Below, piece after piece: positions 9,621 to 18,205 of a stretch of 64,000 bases of DNA (its first letter is position 1; each line of letters begins with the position of its first letter). The stretch is taken from positions 5,529,174-5,593,173 of the forward strand of contig CP151667.1 in the NCBI GenBank assembly GCA_038400315.1. The letters are read 5' to 3'. The position numbers were made by a program, and so were the translations under genes. The notes beneath the pieces were generated by a model, which was not told the origin of the DNA, did not search any database, and worked only from the letters and a program-made list of their open reading frames with translations. Source of the DNA: Isosphaeraceae bacterium EP7. Its GTDB lineage: Bacteria > Planctomycetota > Planctomycetia > Isosphaerales > Isosphaeraceae.

Positions 9621-9949
9621 AGGTCGTCGATTCGGCGGCCGAGGTCCTCGGGCCTCCTAAAGACGAAGTCCCGGCGTGGCGCAAGACGCTCAACGTGTTA
9701 CTGGGCGGGGCGTGGATCGCGCTTTGCGGCTTCCTCTCCCAGTTCCTACAGGAGCACTCCGAAGAAGTCCGGGTCCTGATCATCTCGCTCCTTCCGCTCT
9801 ACCTGAAGGGATACGCCGGCGCCGCCGTGGGTATCGCCGTCGGCGCGTTGACGACCTGGCTGAAGAAGCGGAACACCGCGACCGTCCTCGAGGCCAAGCG
9901 CGACGCCCTGGCCACCGTCCCGCCTCCCGACATCGAAAAGTACTACTGA
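9578..9949 (+). CDS. Holin-like two-TM protein
   Basis: 123 residues with two hydrophobic segments (about residues 38-60 and 66-92), a basic stretch (WLKKRN) after the second, and a soluble C-terminus ending in KYY. Size, topology and the neighbouring small lipoprotein fit a holin-type lysis protein. The endolysin is encoded far away near 25 kb, so the lysis genes would be split. The family is not recognised by motif. Confidence 0.45.
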   Translation: MPQEAVVVDTSGPVKVVDSAAEVLGPPKDEVPAWRKTLNVLLGGAWIALCGFLSQFLQEHSEEVRVLIISLLPLYLKGYAGAAVGIAVGALTTWLKKRNTATVLEAKRDALATVPPPDIEKYY

Positions 9950-9953
9950 GCTC

Positions 9954-10085
9954 ATGACGCTCCGCGAGGACGCCAGAGAGAACGCGGAGGGCTCGAGCGA
10001 CCGGCTCATCCCGCTCGCCTGGCTGATCCGCCGCGTGTGGGCGATGCTTTTCGCATATAGGCAGCGCCCCCGTATGCGGCGATAA
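9954..10085 (+). CDS. Possible 43-residue protein
   Basis: A short ATG ORF four bases after the holin-like gene. It encodes a basic peptide with one weakly hydrophobic stretch (IPLAWLIRRVWAMLFAY). Support is limited to position and open frame. Confidence 0.25.
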   Translation: MTLREDARENAEGSSDRLIPLAWLIRRVWAMLFAYRQRPRMRR

Positions 10086-10092
10086 TGCGTGC

Positions 10093-10332
10093 ATGCCGAG
10101 GAACCCCGTCAAGACCCGCCGCTCCGGCCCCCTGTTTCCGGGGGCCTATTCGTCGCTGCCCAATCCGGACGGCAGGATCGACGCCGGAGACCGGGCCCAA
10201 CTCGCGTTCACCGCGAGGCCCCCGTTCGAGGGGCTGGGGACAGGGGTCGCGACACACGTGACTCGCGGTAGGTTCGGAGGGGGAAGCATCCGGGGCCACC
10301 GGGTGGCCGGAACGGCTCGCGGGAGGCTCTAG
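10093..10332 (+). CDS. Small basic protein sharing a motif with the tail-tip protein
   Basis: 79 residues, rich in Arg and Gly. Residues ~20-47 read PNPDGRIDAGDRAQLAF, closely matching PTPDGSISSGDRAHLAF in the large tail-tip protein (residues ~139-165). The block is therefore probably a shared structural motif or a partial duplication. The remainder is low-complexity and basic. Confidence 0.45.
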   Translation: MPRNPVKTRRSGPLFPGAYSSLPNPDGRIDAGDRAQLAFTARPPFEGLGTGVATHVTRGRFGGGSIRGHRVAGTARGRL

Positions 10333-10335
10333 ACC

Positions 10336-10659
10336 ATGGCCCGCCCCACCGTACAGAAGATCCTGCCCGGCCAGACGAAGACGTTCACGATCGGCTACGA
10401 CGGCTTGCTCCCCGAGGGCGTGGGCTTCGCGACGAGCGGCCACACCGTCTCGGCCGCGAACCACTACAGCGGCGCCGACGCGGAGGAGATCCTCGGGGAC
10501 ACCGAGCCGACCATCGCCGGCACCGACGTGTCGTTCGTGTGCACCGGGGTGGAGATCGGCCAGCGGTTCGACATCACGCTGGGCCTGATCCTGGACGACG
10601 GCACGCCGTCCGAGTTCCCCGAGAAATTACTGCTCATTGGCGTGGAGTTCCCCGATTGA
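10336..10659 (+). CDS. Small beta-rich phage structural protein
   Basis: 107 residues, all-beta pattern with evenly spaced Gly, Thr and Val, like Ig-like or head/tail decoration proteins. Its stop overlaps the TTG start of the next gene (TTGA). No specific family recognised. Confidence 0.5.
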   Translation: MARPTVQKILPGQTKTFTIGYDGLLPEGVGFATSGHTVSAANHYSGADAEEILGDTEPTIAGTDVSFVCTGVEIGQRFDITLGLILDDGTPSEFPEKLLLIGVEFPD

Positions 10660-12482
10660 TCCGCTGGCGAGCCGTCATCTTCCTTCTCAGCTCCCTCGTC
10701 TCTTGCGGCGATGAGTCCGACTATCAGGCGTGGCTCGTCGAGAACGCGGCTGCGGCTCCGGAATCCATCTGCCCGGGCGGCTCGAGCCCGCGTGCCGACA
10801 TCGACTTCTGTCTTGACTTCGAAACCGCCACCGGGTGCACCACGGGACAAGAAGCGGGATGCGCCACGAACAACGGGCTCGGTTCGATCACCACCAACGG
10901 ATACACTGAAGACCTCAAAATCAGCCCAACCTGTCCCGTCACTCCGCCGACGGGCGCGGGATGTATCTATGGCTCGGGTAAAGCGGGGAGCACCGGCCCC
11001 GGCTACACCAACAAGAGCGCGGCCACACCATCGAATTACGCTTCCTTGCGATACATGGTGCGCTTCGGTGACGGCTACCTCCAATCGAACGTAGCAAGCG
11101 CCAACCACGGCCCAGGCATCAACTTTAGCGGAACGAGCTGCGCGGGCTTCGTCGGCGTCGACTACGTTGCGGGCAATCCTACGTGGCTCATAGAGGGAAC
11201 ATGTCCGGGGGTCGCTTTTAATTCGGCCATATCGAATAACATCGCCAACTGGGTCCCGAAGAACGGTCACTGGTACTCAGTCGAGATGCGCGTCAGGCAG
11301 AACACCGGGCAGATCGGCGGGACCATCCACGATGGCACGGGCGGACTGTTCGAAGTGCTCATCGACGGCGTTCAGACGGCGTACTATACCGACATTAACT
11401 TTCAGGGAACCGCGACTAACTCTCTGTTCACGGATATCTACGCAGCGCGCTCTTACTACGGCATGGGTGTTCCGAGCTGGAAGCCAAACATCTATTTCGA
11501 TTCGTTCGTCTATTCGAAAACCGGAACACTCATCGGTATGCCCTCGCCGATGAATGCGGCGGGGACTGAAGACACAAAATCGTATTACAACGGATGCTCA
11601 TATTCAGGTTACATCGGCCGCGCTCAGCAGCCCGATTGTCGGCAGACCGGCGCAGCAGGCGACGTAGCGGCGCAGTGTATTCCGCTCATCGACTGGCGCA
11701 CACGAGGCTCGCTCTCGAGCGCTCAGCAGCACGGCACATACATCAACAACTGCCCTCTTGGCTCTGGACCAACGGCAGACCTCTCCCTGCTCGCCGCGGC
11801 CCCAGCTGCAGGCGGTAGCGGTGTCTATAGCCCGCTCTATACGCCAGCCTCGACCTATGACCGGGCAGTGGTTCATGCTTGGCAGTACTGGCCGTCAACG
11901 AACGCATACACAACGAACGTGCCCACAAGCGGCTTTGCAGCCTACCACTTAACGACCAATTACGATCGTTATGTCGCGCCCTGCCGCCTCACAAACGGGA
12001 ATCTTGGTGTCTGTTACCGAAACGACGCGACATACACCCAGACAGACACGGGCGTCGCGCTCACGACGAATGCTTGGCATGAGCTTGAAATGCACATCGC
12101 CACTGGCGATAAAATTTCGCTTTACTTCGACGGCACCTGGCTTCTTGACGAAGCGACAACGGCGCAAGCGGGCGTCTATTCTTGGGTGTCCGTCTCTGCC
12201 GGCGGCGGCCGCCATGCGATATTCGGAGTCATCAACAACACCGAAGCCAGTACCTTCAATCTCTACGTTGACGACTCAGACCAAGGTAACGCGAGTTTCA
12301 TTAGTTCAAAAGGCTGGGGCTCATCCGATCCGTTTGCGGGTGGAACGCCGACCCCGACTCCAACACCCACGCCGACACCTACCCCGACGGCCACGCCCAC
12401 GCCCACACCCACTGCGACGCCCACGGGCACGGGAGGGGCCGGGACATACAAAGCTAGAAACCCACGAGGTCACGGACGATGA
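10656..12482 (+). CDS. Predicted lipoprotein with two lectin-like domains and a Pro-Thr repeat tail
   Basis: 608 residues from the TTG at 10656 (overlapping the upstream stop), giving a signal peptide with lipobox VIFLLSSLVSC. Two consecutive beta-rich regions (about residues 40-300 and 320-560) each end with a motif of the type WxxVEMRV or WHELEMHI, then xxLYxDG or FEVLIDG, as in concanavalin/LamG folds. The C-terminus is a (Thr-Pro)n repeat encoded at about 12342-12430. Base composition is visibly more AT-rich from 11.3 to 12.3 kb than in the neighbours, suggesting separate acquisition. It overlaps the next gene (ATGA). It could be a surface adhesin or a fibre component. Confidence 0.55.
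   Translation: MIRWRAVIFLLSSLVSCGDESDYQAWLVENAAAAPESICPGGSSPRADIDFCLDFETATGCTTGQEAGCATNNGLGSITTNGYTEDLKISPTCPVTPPTGAGCIYGSGKAGSTGPGYTNKSAATPSNYASLRYMVRFGDGYLQSNVASANHGPGINFSGTSCAGFVGVDYVAGNPTWLIEGTCPGVAFNSAISNNIANWVPKNGHWYSVEMRVRQNTGQIGGTIHDGTGGLFEVLIDGVQTAYYTDINFQGTATNSLFTDIYAARSYYGMGVPSWKPNIYFDSFVYSKTGTLIGMPSPMNAAGTEDTKSYYNGCSYSGYIGRAQQPDCRQTGAAGDVAAQCIPLIDWRTRGSLSSAQQHGTYINNCPLGSGPTADLSLLAAAPAAGGSGVYSPLYTPASTYDRAVVHAWQYWPSTNAYTTNVPTSGFAAYHLTTNYDRYVAPCRLTNGNLGVCYRNDATYTQTDTGVALTTNAWHELEMHIATGDKISLYFDGTWLLDEATTAQAGVYSWVSVSAGGGRHAIFGVINNTEASTFNLYVDDSDQGNASFISSKGWGSSDPFAGGTPTPTPTPTPTPTPTATPTPTPTATPTGTGGAGTYKARNPRGHGR
12342..12430 (+). repeat. Short tandem repeat encoding a Pro-Thr linker
   Basis: A run of imperfect six-base units (consensus near ACGCCC/ACCCCG) that encodes alternating Thr and Pro, with occasional Ala, at the C-terminus of the lectin-like lipoprotein. 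It reads as an extended linker. The repeat could vary in length by slippage. Confidence 0.7.
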
Positions 12483-14770
12483 AATCGATCAAGCTGCTCT
12501 TCGCCATTCTCCTGCTCGCGACCCCCGCGTTCGGCCAGGCCGTCGGGCAGTTCGTAGGGACCCCGCTCGTAACGGGCTCGAGCCCTGCGGTCACCGACCG
12601 CGCGATGAGCAGCACCTCGATCTACGACGCGATGGGCTTCCTCGCACCGCAGTCGAAGACGATCACCGAGATCTCGGTCTACGTCAGCGCCGTCTCCGGG
12701 AGTGGGTGGGGGACGACAGACGGCCGGCTCGACATCTACACCAGCACGACCGCCGGGGCCCCGAACGCCTCGCTGGCGAACGTCACGTTCGACGCGAGTT
12801 CCGTCGGTGTCAAGCGGCTCACCTTCTCGCAGGCCGTCACCGGGGGCACGCAATATTGGTTCGTCGCGAGGAACACCAACGCGTCGGGCAACTACTCGCT
12901 CCGCGCAATGCCCGAGGGCTCGATCGGCGTCGACATGGGAGGGTGGGGCACCACCGGGCTCGGCCGGTTCGGGGCTGCCTGGAGGCAATCCGGGGACAGC
13001 GGAACCACTTGGACCTCGTTCGAGCGGACCGCTTCCGCGGCGTACCGGATCAAGTTCAGCGACAACACCTACATCGGCTATCCCTACACGAACGCCGACC
13101 ACTCGACGAACCCGATCGCGTCCGCCGATCGCGTCTATTCCGCGATCGAGGTCGGCAACAAGTTCACCGTCCAGGGGACCGGGAACATCCAGTTCGACTG
13201 CCTGGCCTTCAACGTGGGGACCGCCGCCGGGACCCCGACCGGGAGCATCCGCTATCGGCTCTACGACAGCAGTTCGACCACGCCGATCGCCACGACCCAG
13301 TCGACCACGGCTCCGCTCGTCGCACGCGGTTACATCCCGCTTTGCTTCACGACCACGCAGACCCTGACGGCGGGATCGACCTACCGGATATCGGTCGGCG
13401 AGACCACGCAATCCGACACCTCGTCGAACGCCTATGGCCCGTGGAGGTTCGACTGGGATTCGGACTCGAACTCCCTGCCTCTGAAGCCGTTCGGGGGGAC
13501 CATCCAGAAGACCGTGCTGAGCGGCACCTGGACCGATACCGCCGCGTCGTTCTATTCGATGATGATCCTCCCGAAGCCCGGCTATGAATCGGTCTGCGTG
13601 GCCACGGGGTCCGATTGCAACGTGGTGAGCTGGAACGGGAACGCCGTCGCCAACCTGTACGACGGGGCATTGGTCAGCGAGTCGACGACGACCCTCGGCC
13701 TCTCCACCGCACGGGTCTCGGCGGACGACCAGTTCAACGACGGCTTCGCGATCGTCGTCTACGACCCCAACGGGCTCGTCCAGGCCCGGAGCTGTATCGT
13801 GGACTCCACGAACACCGGGGAGACGATCGTCACCCTCAAGGACATCTCGGCTCTAGTGGCGCCCGGCGACAAGTACATCATCCAGCCAGACGCGGGGTGC
13901 GCGGCGAACGTGCAGTACGCGAACGGCGGGGACCTCAGCGGCAACAACGCCACGGTGTATTTTAAGCAGCTCAACGTGGTGAACTCGACGGGCTCGGCGA
14001 TCGTGGCGAACTCCACCGGGTCGAACGGCAGCGGGATCTCGGCCCTCGGTCAAGGCAGCGGGAGCGGCATCCTGACGACGGGCGGCTCCACGGGTCGGGG
14101 GCTTTTCGCTCTCGGTGGGGCGAGCTCGGGCGCCGGGTTACGGGCCGAGGCGCAAGCGTCGGGCTCTCCGGGCTTCTACGGCATCGGCGTGGGCTCATCG
14201 CCCGGAATGGACCTGATTGGCGGCACGACCGGGAGCGGCCTCGTGGCGACCGGCCAAGGTACCGGGAACGGCATCAGGGCGGTTGCAGGGACGACAGGCG
14301 CGGGGATGAACCTCGTGGGCGGCACGACCTCGGGCTCTGCCCTCCTCGGGACGAACACGAGCGGCAACGCGGCGAGCTTCGCCTCTAGCGGGGGCAACGG
14401 CCACGGCTTGGCCCTCGCAGGTCAGGGGACCGGGGCCGGCGTCCAGTCGACGGGCGGGGCGACCGGCAACGGAATCAAGGCGACCGGGGGCTCGACCTCG
14501 GGCGATGCGATCCTGACGGCGGTGACTTCGGGGACTGGGTTGAACGCGACACTCTCGGCATTGGCCGCGACCTACGCGGAGCCGACCGCGTGCCTTGCGT
14601 GGCCCGCGACGCTCCCCGACATGCTGAGATTCGTGACCACGTTGGCGCGAAACAAGATAACGCAGACCGCCACGACGTTCACGCTCAAGAACGACGCGGA
14701 CTCGGCGGCGATTTGCACGAGCAGCACTTCAGACTCGGGGACGACTTTCACCCGCGACGAGCTGCACTAA
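12479..14770 (+). CDS. Tail-fibre / adhesin-like protein with glycine-rich repeats
   Basis: 763 residues. The N-terminus looks like a cleavable signal peptide (LLFAILLLATPAFGQ), odd for a virion protein. A beta-rich body follows, then from about residue 500 to 690 a region of Gly-Ser/Thr-Gly repeats with a period of ~14-20 residues (GTTGSGLVATGQGTG-type units), probably a beta-solenoid or polyglycine fold as in some phage adhesins. The extreme C-terminus (ARNKITQTATTFTLKNDA) resembles the end of many phage tail fibres. It starts by ATGA overlap with the lectin-like gene. Function: host recognition or surface attachment (inferred). Confidence 0.6.
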   Translation: MKSIKLLFAILLLATPAFGQAVGQFVGTPLVTGSSPAVTDRAMSSTSIYDAMGFLAPQSKTITEISVYVSAVSGSGWGTTDGRLDIYTSTTAGAPNASLANVTFDASSVGVKRLTFSQAVTGGTQYWFVARNTNASGNYSLRAMPEGSIGVDMGGWGTTGLGRFGAAWRQSGDSGTTWTSFERTASAAYRIKFSDNTYIGYPYTNADHSTNPIASADRVYSAIEVGNKFTVQGTGNIQFDCLAFNVGTAAGTPTGSIRYRLYDSSSTTPIATTQSTTAPLVARGYIPLCFTTTQTLTAGSTYRISVGETTQSDTSSNAYGPWRFDWDSDSNSLPLKPFGGTIQKTVLSGTWTDTAASFYSMMILPKPGYESVCVATGSDCNVVSWNGNAVANLYDGALVSESTTTLGLSTARVSADDQFNDGFAIVVYDPNGLVQARSCIVDSTNTGETIVTLKDISALVAPGDKYIIQPDAGCAANVQYANGGDLSGNNATVYFKQLNVVNSTGSAIVANSTGSNGSGISALGQGSGSGILTTGGSTGRGLFALGGASSGAGLRAEAQASGSPGFYGIGVGSSPGMDLIGGTTGSGLVATGQGTGNGIRAVAGTTGAGMNLVGGTTSGSALLGTNTSGNAASFASSGGNGHGLALAGQGTGAGVQSTGGATGNGIKATGGSTSGDAILTAVTSGTGLNATLSALAATYAEPTACLAWPATLPDMLRFVTTLARNKITQTATTFTLKNDADSAAICTSSTSDSGTTFTRDELH

Positions 14771-15039
14771 CCGTTCTTCAGCCTCGACGGTGCCACCGGC
14801 ATCGTCGGGGCCTTCTGGAGCCTCTCGATCGTCTCGGAGATTTCCCGCTGGGTCGCTTGCAGCCGGCGGATCAGCATCAGCCTGCTCGAGTTGACGGAGC
14901 GTCTGGCATGGACCAGGATCTCGGTCGTCGACCAGCGAGCCGAGCACTTCTGGCACTCCCGCGTCCTCTGGATCGTCCTGAGCTTCTTTCGGCTGTCGGT
15001 GACGAAGTTCTTCGGGTGCTGGCACTTTGGGCATCTCAA
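14767..15039 (-). CDS. Small zinc-ribbon protein, NrdR-like N-terminus
   Basis: 90 residues. The first 40 carry two CxxC pairs (CPKC, then CQKC) spaced and flanked as in the NrdR zinc ribbon (DSR, RECQKC, RWST). The ATP-cone domain of NrdR is missing and is replaced by a helical tail. It is probably a phage DNA- or RNA-binding regulator. It overlaps its upstream neighbour by ATGA, and its end faces the end of the tail-fibre gene. Confidence 0.6.
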   Translation of the reverse strand: MRCPKCQHPKNFVTDSRKKLRTIQRTRECQKCSARWSTTEILVHARRSVNSSRLMLIRRLQATQREISETIERLQKAPTMPVAPSRLKNG

Positions 15040-15386
15040 TGCAGACTGCCCTTGACCAGGGCGCAGGCGTGCTTATGGCCCTTCTCCGCGTCCTTCCACG
15101 TCGAGTAGTTCTCCACCATGCCGTTCATTCGGCCTCCGATCACGATGGTCTCGAACACCAGCGGGCGATTTGATTGATTGGGCGCGACGTCGAAGCCCAC
15201 GAAGTAGGTCTCGACGATCGTGTAGTCGAGGAACTTATGGCAGGCAACGAGGCGTTGCTCGCGCGGCCCGCTCATCCACCGCTGCCATTCTTCGGAGTCG
15301 ACGCACGGCAGCGGCTTGCGTTCGACGAGGATGTAGTGGTCGGTCAGCGGACGTCGTTTGATCTTCACGAGCTCAGCTTCGCCCAT
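15036..15386 (-). CDS. Hypothetical phage protein
   Basis: 116 residues from ATG 15386 with TAGG upstream; a TTG at 15404 is an alternative. Mixed alpha/beta sequence with a conserved-looking core (IVETYFVGFDVAP, LVFETIVIGG). It sits in a chain of overlapping minus-strand small genes. No family recognised. Confidence 0.55.
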   Translation of the reverse strand: MGEAELVKIKRRPLTDHYILVERKPLPCVDSEEWQRWMSGPREQRLVACHKFLDYTIVETYFVGFDVAPNQSNRPLVFETIVIGGRMNGMVENYSTWKDAEKGHKHACALVKGSLH

Positions 15387-15393
15387 CTCGAAC

Positions 15394-15669
15394 CTACTGG
15401 GCAATATGGGGAAGCATCTCGGCCCGGAGCTTGGCGAGCTCTTCGCGGACGTGCTCGCGGAGCACGCGGTCGAGTTCGGCGATCGCGTGGTCGGTGAGCG
15501 TCTTCGAGTGCGCGGCGACGCCGATCGCGACGCCCGACATGTACTGGGCCTGCTCGGGAGTCACGGCCGAGCAGGCGATCTGCTTTTCGAGGTCGTTGGC
15601 GACGGCACCGAACGTCGTGAGTTGATCGGGGTTCGTGCGAAGAGTTTGGATCAGCAGTCTCAGGCTCAT
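15394..15669 (-). CDS. Hypothetical helical phage protein
   Basis: 91 residues. ATG at 15669 overlaps the upstream stop (ATGA), which favours it over more distal starts. The sequence is largely helical, with a charged C-terminal segment that may form a coiled coil. Function unknown. Confidence 0.5.
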   Translation of the reverse strand: MSLRLLIQTLRTNPDQLTTFGAVANDLEKQIACSAVTPEQAQYMSGVAIGVAAHSKTLTDHAIAELDRVLREHVREELAKLRAEMLPHIAQ

Positions 15670-15890
15670 TTGACTCGCTTCAGGATTCTGGGGCTCTTCA
15701 CCGAGAACATTTTCAGACACGCGGGGCATTCCATCCAGGAAGTCTCCCAGGCGCGCGTCGCCAGGATGTCGTCGCCGCAGTTCGGGCAATACTCAAAAGT
15801 CGTGACCCTCGCCCAGGTGTTCCCCGCCTCGTAGAGCGGCTTGCCCCGTGCGTCCAGCATCGTGCCCTCCGCAGGTTTACGCTTCTCCAT
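15666..15890 (-). CDS. Small zinc-ribbon protein
   Basis: 74 residues from ATG 15890 with CGAGG upstream. Two Cys pairs (CPNC and CPAC) spaced ~20 residues apart define a zinc ribbon, followed by a basic tail (ILKRVK). The second zinc-ribbon gene in this minus-strand cluster. Probably nucleic-acid binding, by family analogy. Confidence 0.55.
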   Translation of the reverse strand: MEKRKPAEGTMLDARGKPLYEAGNTWARVTTFEYCPNCGDDILATRAWETSWMECPACLKMFSVKSPRILKRVK

Positions 15891-16092
15891 CAGCCTCGTC
15901 GAGCGTATCGGAAGCGTAGGCTCCGAGCATTGCGTCAAGATCCCGGAGAAGGTCGGACCTGTTCTCGCCCTTGGGGGACGCCGCCGCCGGCGCGATCTTG
16001 ACCACCTGGCCCCGATCGTCGCAGAAGACCTCCCGAAACTCGAAGGTCCCCTCCCGGCACCTCACCACCCGGTAGCCCCATTTCGGAATCAT
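15877..16092 (-). CDS. Hypothetical small phage protein
   Basis: 71 residues with a compact beta-rich N-terminus (YRVVRCREGTFEFREVF) and a helical acidic tail. This N-terminal pattern is common in small phage proteins of unknown function. It overlaps the next gene by 14 bp. Confidence 0.5.
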   Translation of the reverse strand: MIPKWGYRVVRCREGTFEFREVFCDDRGQVVKIAPAAASPKGENRSDLLRDLDAMLGAYASDTLDEADGEA

Positions 16093-16179
16093 GCTCGCCC
16101 TCCCATGGTCTGGGGTTTGGGATGCCCCAAGTTTCGCATGGGGTTCGTTTTACGCCAACCCGGCGAACGTTCGCCCGTT

Positions 16180-17631
16180 CTAGTCGAACAGGCTCGTCTG
16201 CCAGATCGTCTGGACCCGAAGCTCGCTGGCCTCGGTGACCACGCCCTCGGGGAGCGGATTGATCATCGTGACGAACTCCCCTCGGACGTTGGTGTCGAGC
16301 ATGATGTGGGCCCCTGACGACGGCTTGCCGTCCACGGTGGCGAGCGACCGGGAGTAGAGGCCCGCGGTCCCCGCCGAATTGCCCGCCCAGTAGCCATAAG
16401 CCCCGCTCAGCAGGTAGGAGACGCCGGGCGGCAGGTTGGTCCGGTCGTTCGCGCTCGAGACCGCGTAGACCCGCCTGTCGCCCGGCGGGAACGTCTCCCA
16501 GCTCAGGAACGCGGCCGGGAGGTTCGCCCGGTCGAACTTGTGGGGCTCGTTGACCCCGGGAGCACACCGGACCCGGATATCCGAGACGATCCCGTTGAAC
16601 GTCGCCGCCCACCGGCTGACCACCTCGACGCCGACGTGGTAGGGCGCGCGGTCGTTGAAGGAGATCGCGCCGGTCGGCGTCTGGGCGAAGACGCCCAGGT
16701 GCGGGCCGGAGAGCTTGGCGGGGTCGAACACCCTCGCGACCTCGACCCCGTCGATCATCACCCAGAACAGGCCGGGGATGCCGTTGTGCGTCTGGATCTC
16801 CATCGGCAGCCCGCCGGCGGAGTTGAGCCTCGCCGTGTTGACGATCGAGAACTGGCCCTTGCCGAGCGAGACCTGCGGCCCGTTGCCGTCGCTCCTGAGG
16901 GCTTCCCACCCCCCGGCACGATTGAAATTGAAATGGATCCCCGGCGCCCGATAGGCGTCGTCCTTCGTCCTCGCATCCCGAGGCACGGACTTGCGGAACA
17001 CGACCCCCGCGAAGGCGTTCGCATGGGCGGTGAAGAACGACGGGCGGATCTTGAGAGCGAAGCGGCCGCCCTGGATCTCGGCGAGCCGCTCCCCAAAGGG
17101 TTGGCCGAGCGTGCGTTCGTCACCCACGAAGAACAGGCCGGACTCGCAGCCGGGCCTCCCCTCGAAGATGATCGGCCGGGAGGAGCTGTTGACGTCGTTC
17201 GTGTATCTGCCGGGGTCGTACGAGGTGAACCAGCCGGTCCGAGAGCCGTCTGCGTTGGGCGCCGGGGCGTCGTCGACCGAGTCCTCCGAGGACCAGTAGA
17301 ACGGGGCGAACTGGGTGATTTCATAGACGTAGTTTAAGGTGTCGAACAGAGTCTCCCGGCCCGTGTAGTTGTAACGCTGGGTCTCGGGCATGCCGAAGCA
17401 GGCGATCGGATTGCCCATCGAGGCGTTCGAGCCGCCTACGGTCGGATCGTTGCCGCCGACCCGGAACGCGGTCTGGAATGCGGCGCCCGCGTGCTCGCGA
17501 AGGAGGGGCGGACACCCGTCCCGGTACGCCTGGAGGATCGCCCCGCCGGCCTTGGGGAAGAATCGCAGGGCGGTCGCCCCGTGCTGCAGGACGACGTTGC
17601 CGCCGAGCTCCCGGTAGAGTTTGGACGTCAC
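16180..17631 (-). CDS. Large beta-rich protein, possible receptor-binding or depolymerase-type protein
   Basis: 483 residues from GTG 17631 with a weak ribosome site. Secondary-structure pattern is beta-rich with many aromatic residues, Gly turns and no signal peptide. A stretch around residues 180-300 (RFALKIRPSFF, VDGVEVARVF) has the feel of a concanavalin-like or glycan-binding fold. It stands alone on the minus strand facing the tail-fibre genes. A receptor-binding or sugar-active role is a guess from composition. Confidence 0.4.
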   Translation of the reverse strand: MTSKLYRELGGNVVLQHGATALRFFPKAGGAILQAYRDGCPPLLREHAGAAFQTAFRVGGNDPTVGGSNASMGNPIACFGMPETQRYNYTGRETLFDTLNYVYEITQFAPFYWSSEDSVDDAPAPNADGSRTGWFTSYDPGRYTNDVNSSSRPIIFEGRPGCESGLFFVGDERTLGQPFGERLAEIQGGRFALKIRPSFFTAHANAFAGVVFRKSVPRDARTKDDAYRAPGIHFNFNRAGGWEALRSDGNGPQVSLGKGQFSIVNTARLNSAGGLPMEIQTHNGIPGLFWVMIDGVEVARVFDPAKLSGPHLGVFAQTPTGAISFNDRAPYHVGVEVVSRWAATFNGIVSDIRVRCAPGVNEPHKFDRANLPAAFLSWETFPPGDRRVYAVSSANDRTNLPPGVSYLLSGAYGYWAGNSAGTAGLYSRSLATVDGKPSSGAHIMLDTNVRGEFVTMINPLPEGVVTEASELRVQTIWQTSLFD

Positions 17632-17721
17632 CGGCTTCGAACTGGGTTCAGATTCATACCCCTCCGTCGTTGTTGGGCTCAGCTTTCCACAGGGCGAGGG
17701 GCTTTCGCAAGGGCCTCGAGC

Positions 17722-17784
17722 TCACCTTCTCACCCTCCAAGCCGCGAACACGGCCGCGGCGACGGCGATTACCAGCATGGTCAT
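17722..17784 (-). CDS. Possible 20-residue single-TM peptide
   Basis: An ATG overlapping the previous stop (ATGA) opens a 20-codon frame that is one hydrophobic segment followed by a basic end (WRVRR). It is the last link of a chain of five ATGA overlaps, which is the reason to list it. Toxin-like or lysis-helper micropeptides look like this, but no functional evidence exists. Confidence 0.3.
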   Translation of the reverse strand: MTMLVIAVAAAVFAAWRVRR

Positions 17785-17990
17785 TCGTCGGCACTCCCGT
17801 TGATGCAGAGCTCCCAACCGCGAGCCCCCAGCCTGGGGACGCAGCGCTCCGGCCCTTCCGATCCTTCTGCCTTGGCCAGCGAAGACACGAGAGACTCGCC
17901 AGCCCTTGCCGCCCACAGGACGTCGCCCCAGAACAGCGGGTGGCGGAGCAACACATAGAGGCAGGTGAAGACGACCAAAGCTCGTGTCAT
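17781..17990 (-). CDS. Small protein with N-terminal membrane segment
   Basis: 69 residues from ATG 17990, overlapping the upstream stop by ATGA. One hydrophobic N-terminal segment (ALVVFTCLYVLL), then a soluble region with two Cys. Part of the tight small-gene cassette at 17.7-18.4 kb. Function unknown, possibly lysis-related. Confidence 0.45.
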   Translation of the reverse strand: MTRALVVFTCLYVLLRHPLFWGDVLWAARAGESLVSSLAKAEGSEGPERCVPRLGARGWELCINGSADE

Positions 17991-18205
17991 CGCTTCCCCC
18001 CGCATCGGATAGACACTGACCCATCAGCAGACTGAACCACTACGTTCTCACCATCGCCGCAATAAATGTTCGGACTGTTCGGGCCGTGGGTCGTTTGAGT
18101 GATGCGTCCCCGTTCCATCCCGTAATCGCCGAACCGCAACGGCTCAGCCTCTCGTTCTCGCTCGCAGGAGGTGAGGAGCATGGCTAGGAGGATTAGGGCT
18201 CTCAT
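17987..18205 (-). CDS. Small predicted lipoprotein 1
   Basis: 72 residues with a short signal peptide and a clear lipobox (LLAMLLTSC), followed by a charged region and three further Cys. It overlaps both neighbours by ATGA. Tandem tiny lipoproteins in a phage genome suggest spanin-like or exclusion functions. No specific family recognised. Confidence 0.5.
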   Translation of the reverse strand: MRALILLAMLLTSCEREREAEPLRFGDYGMERGRITQTTHGPNSPNIYCGDGENVVVQSADGSVSIRCGGKR

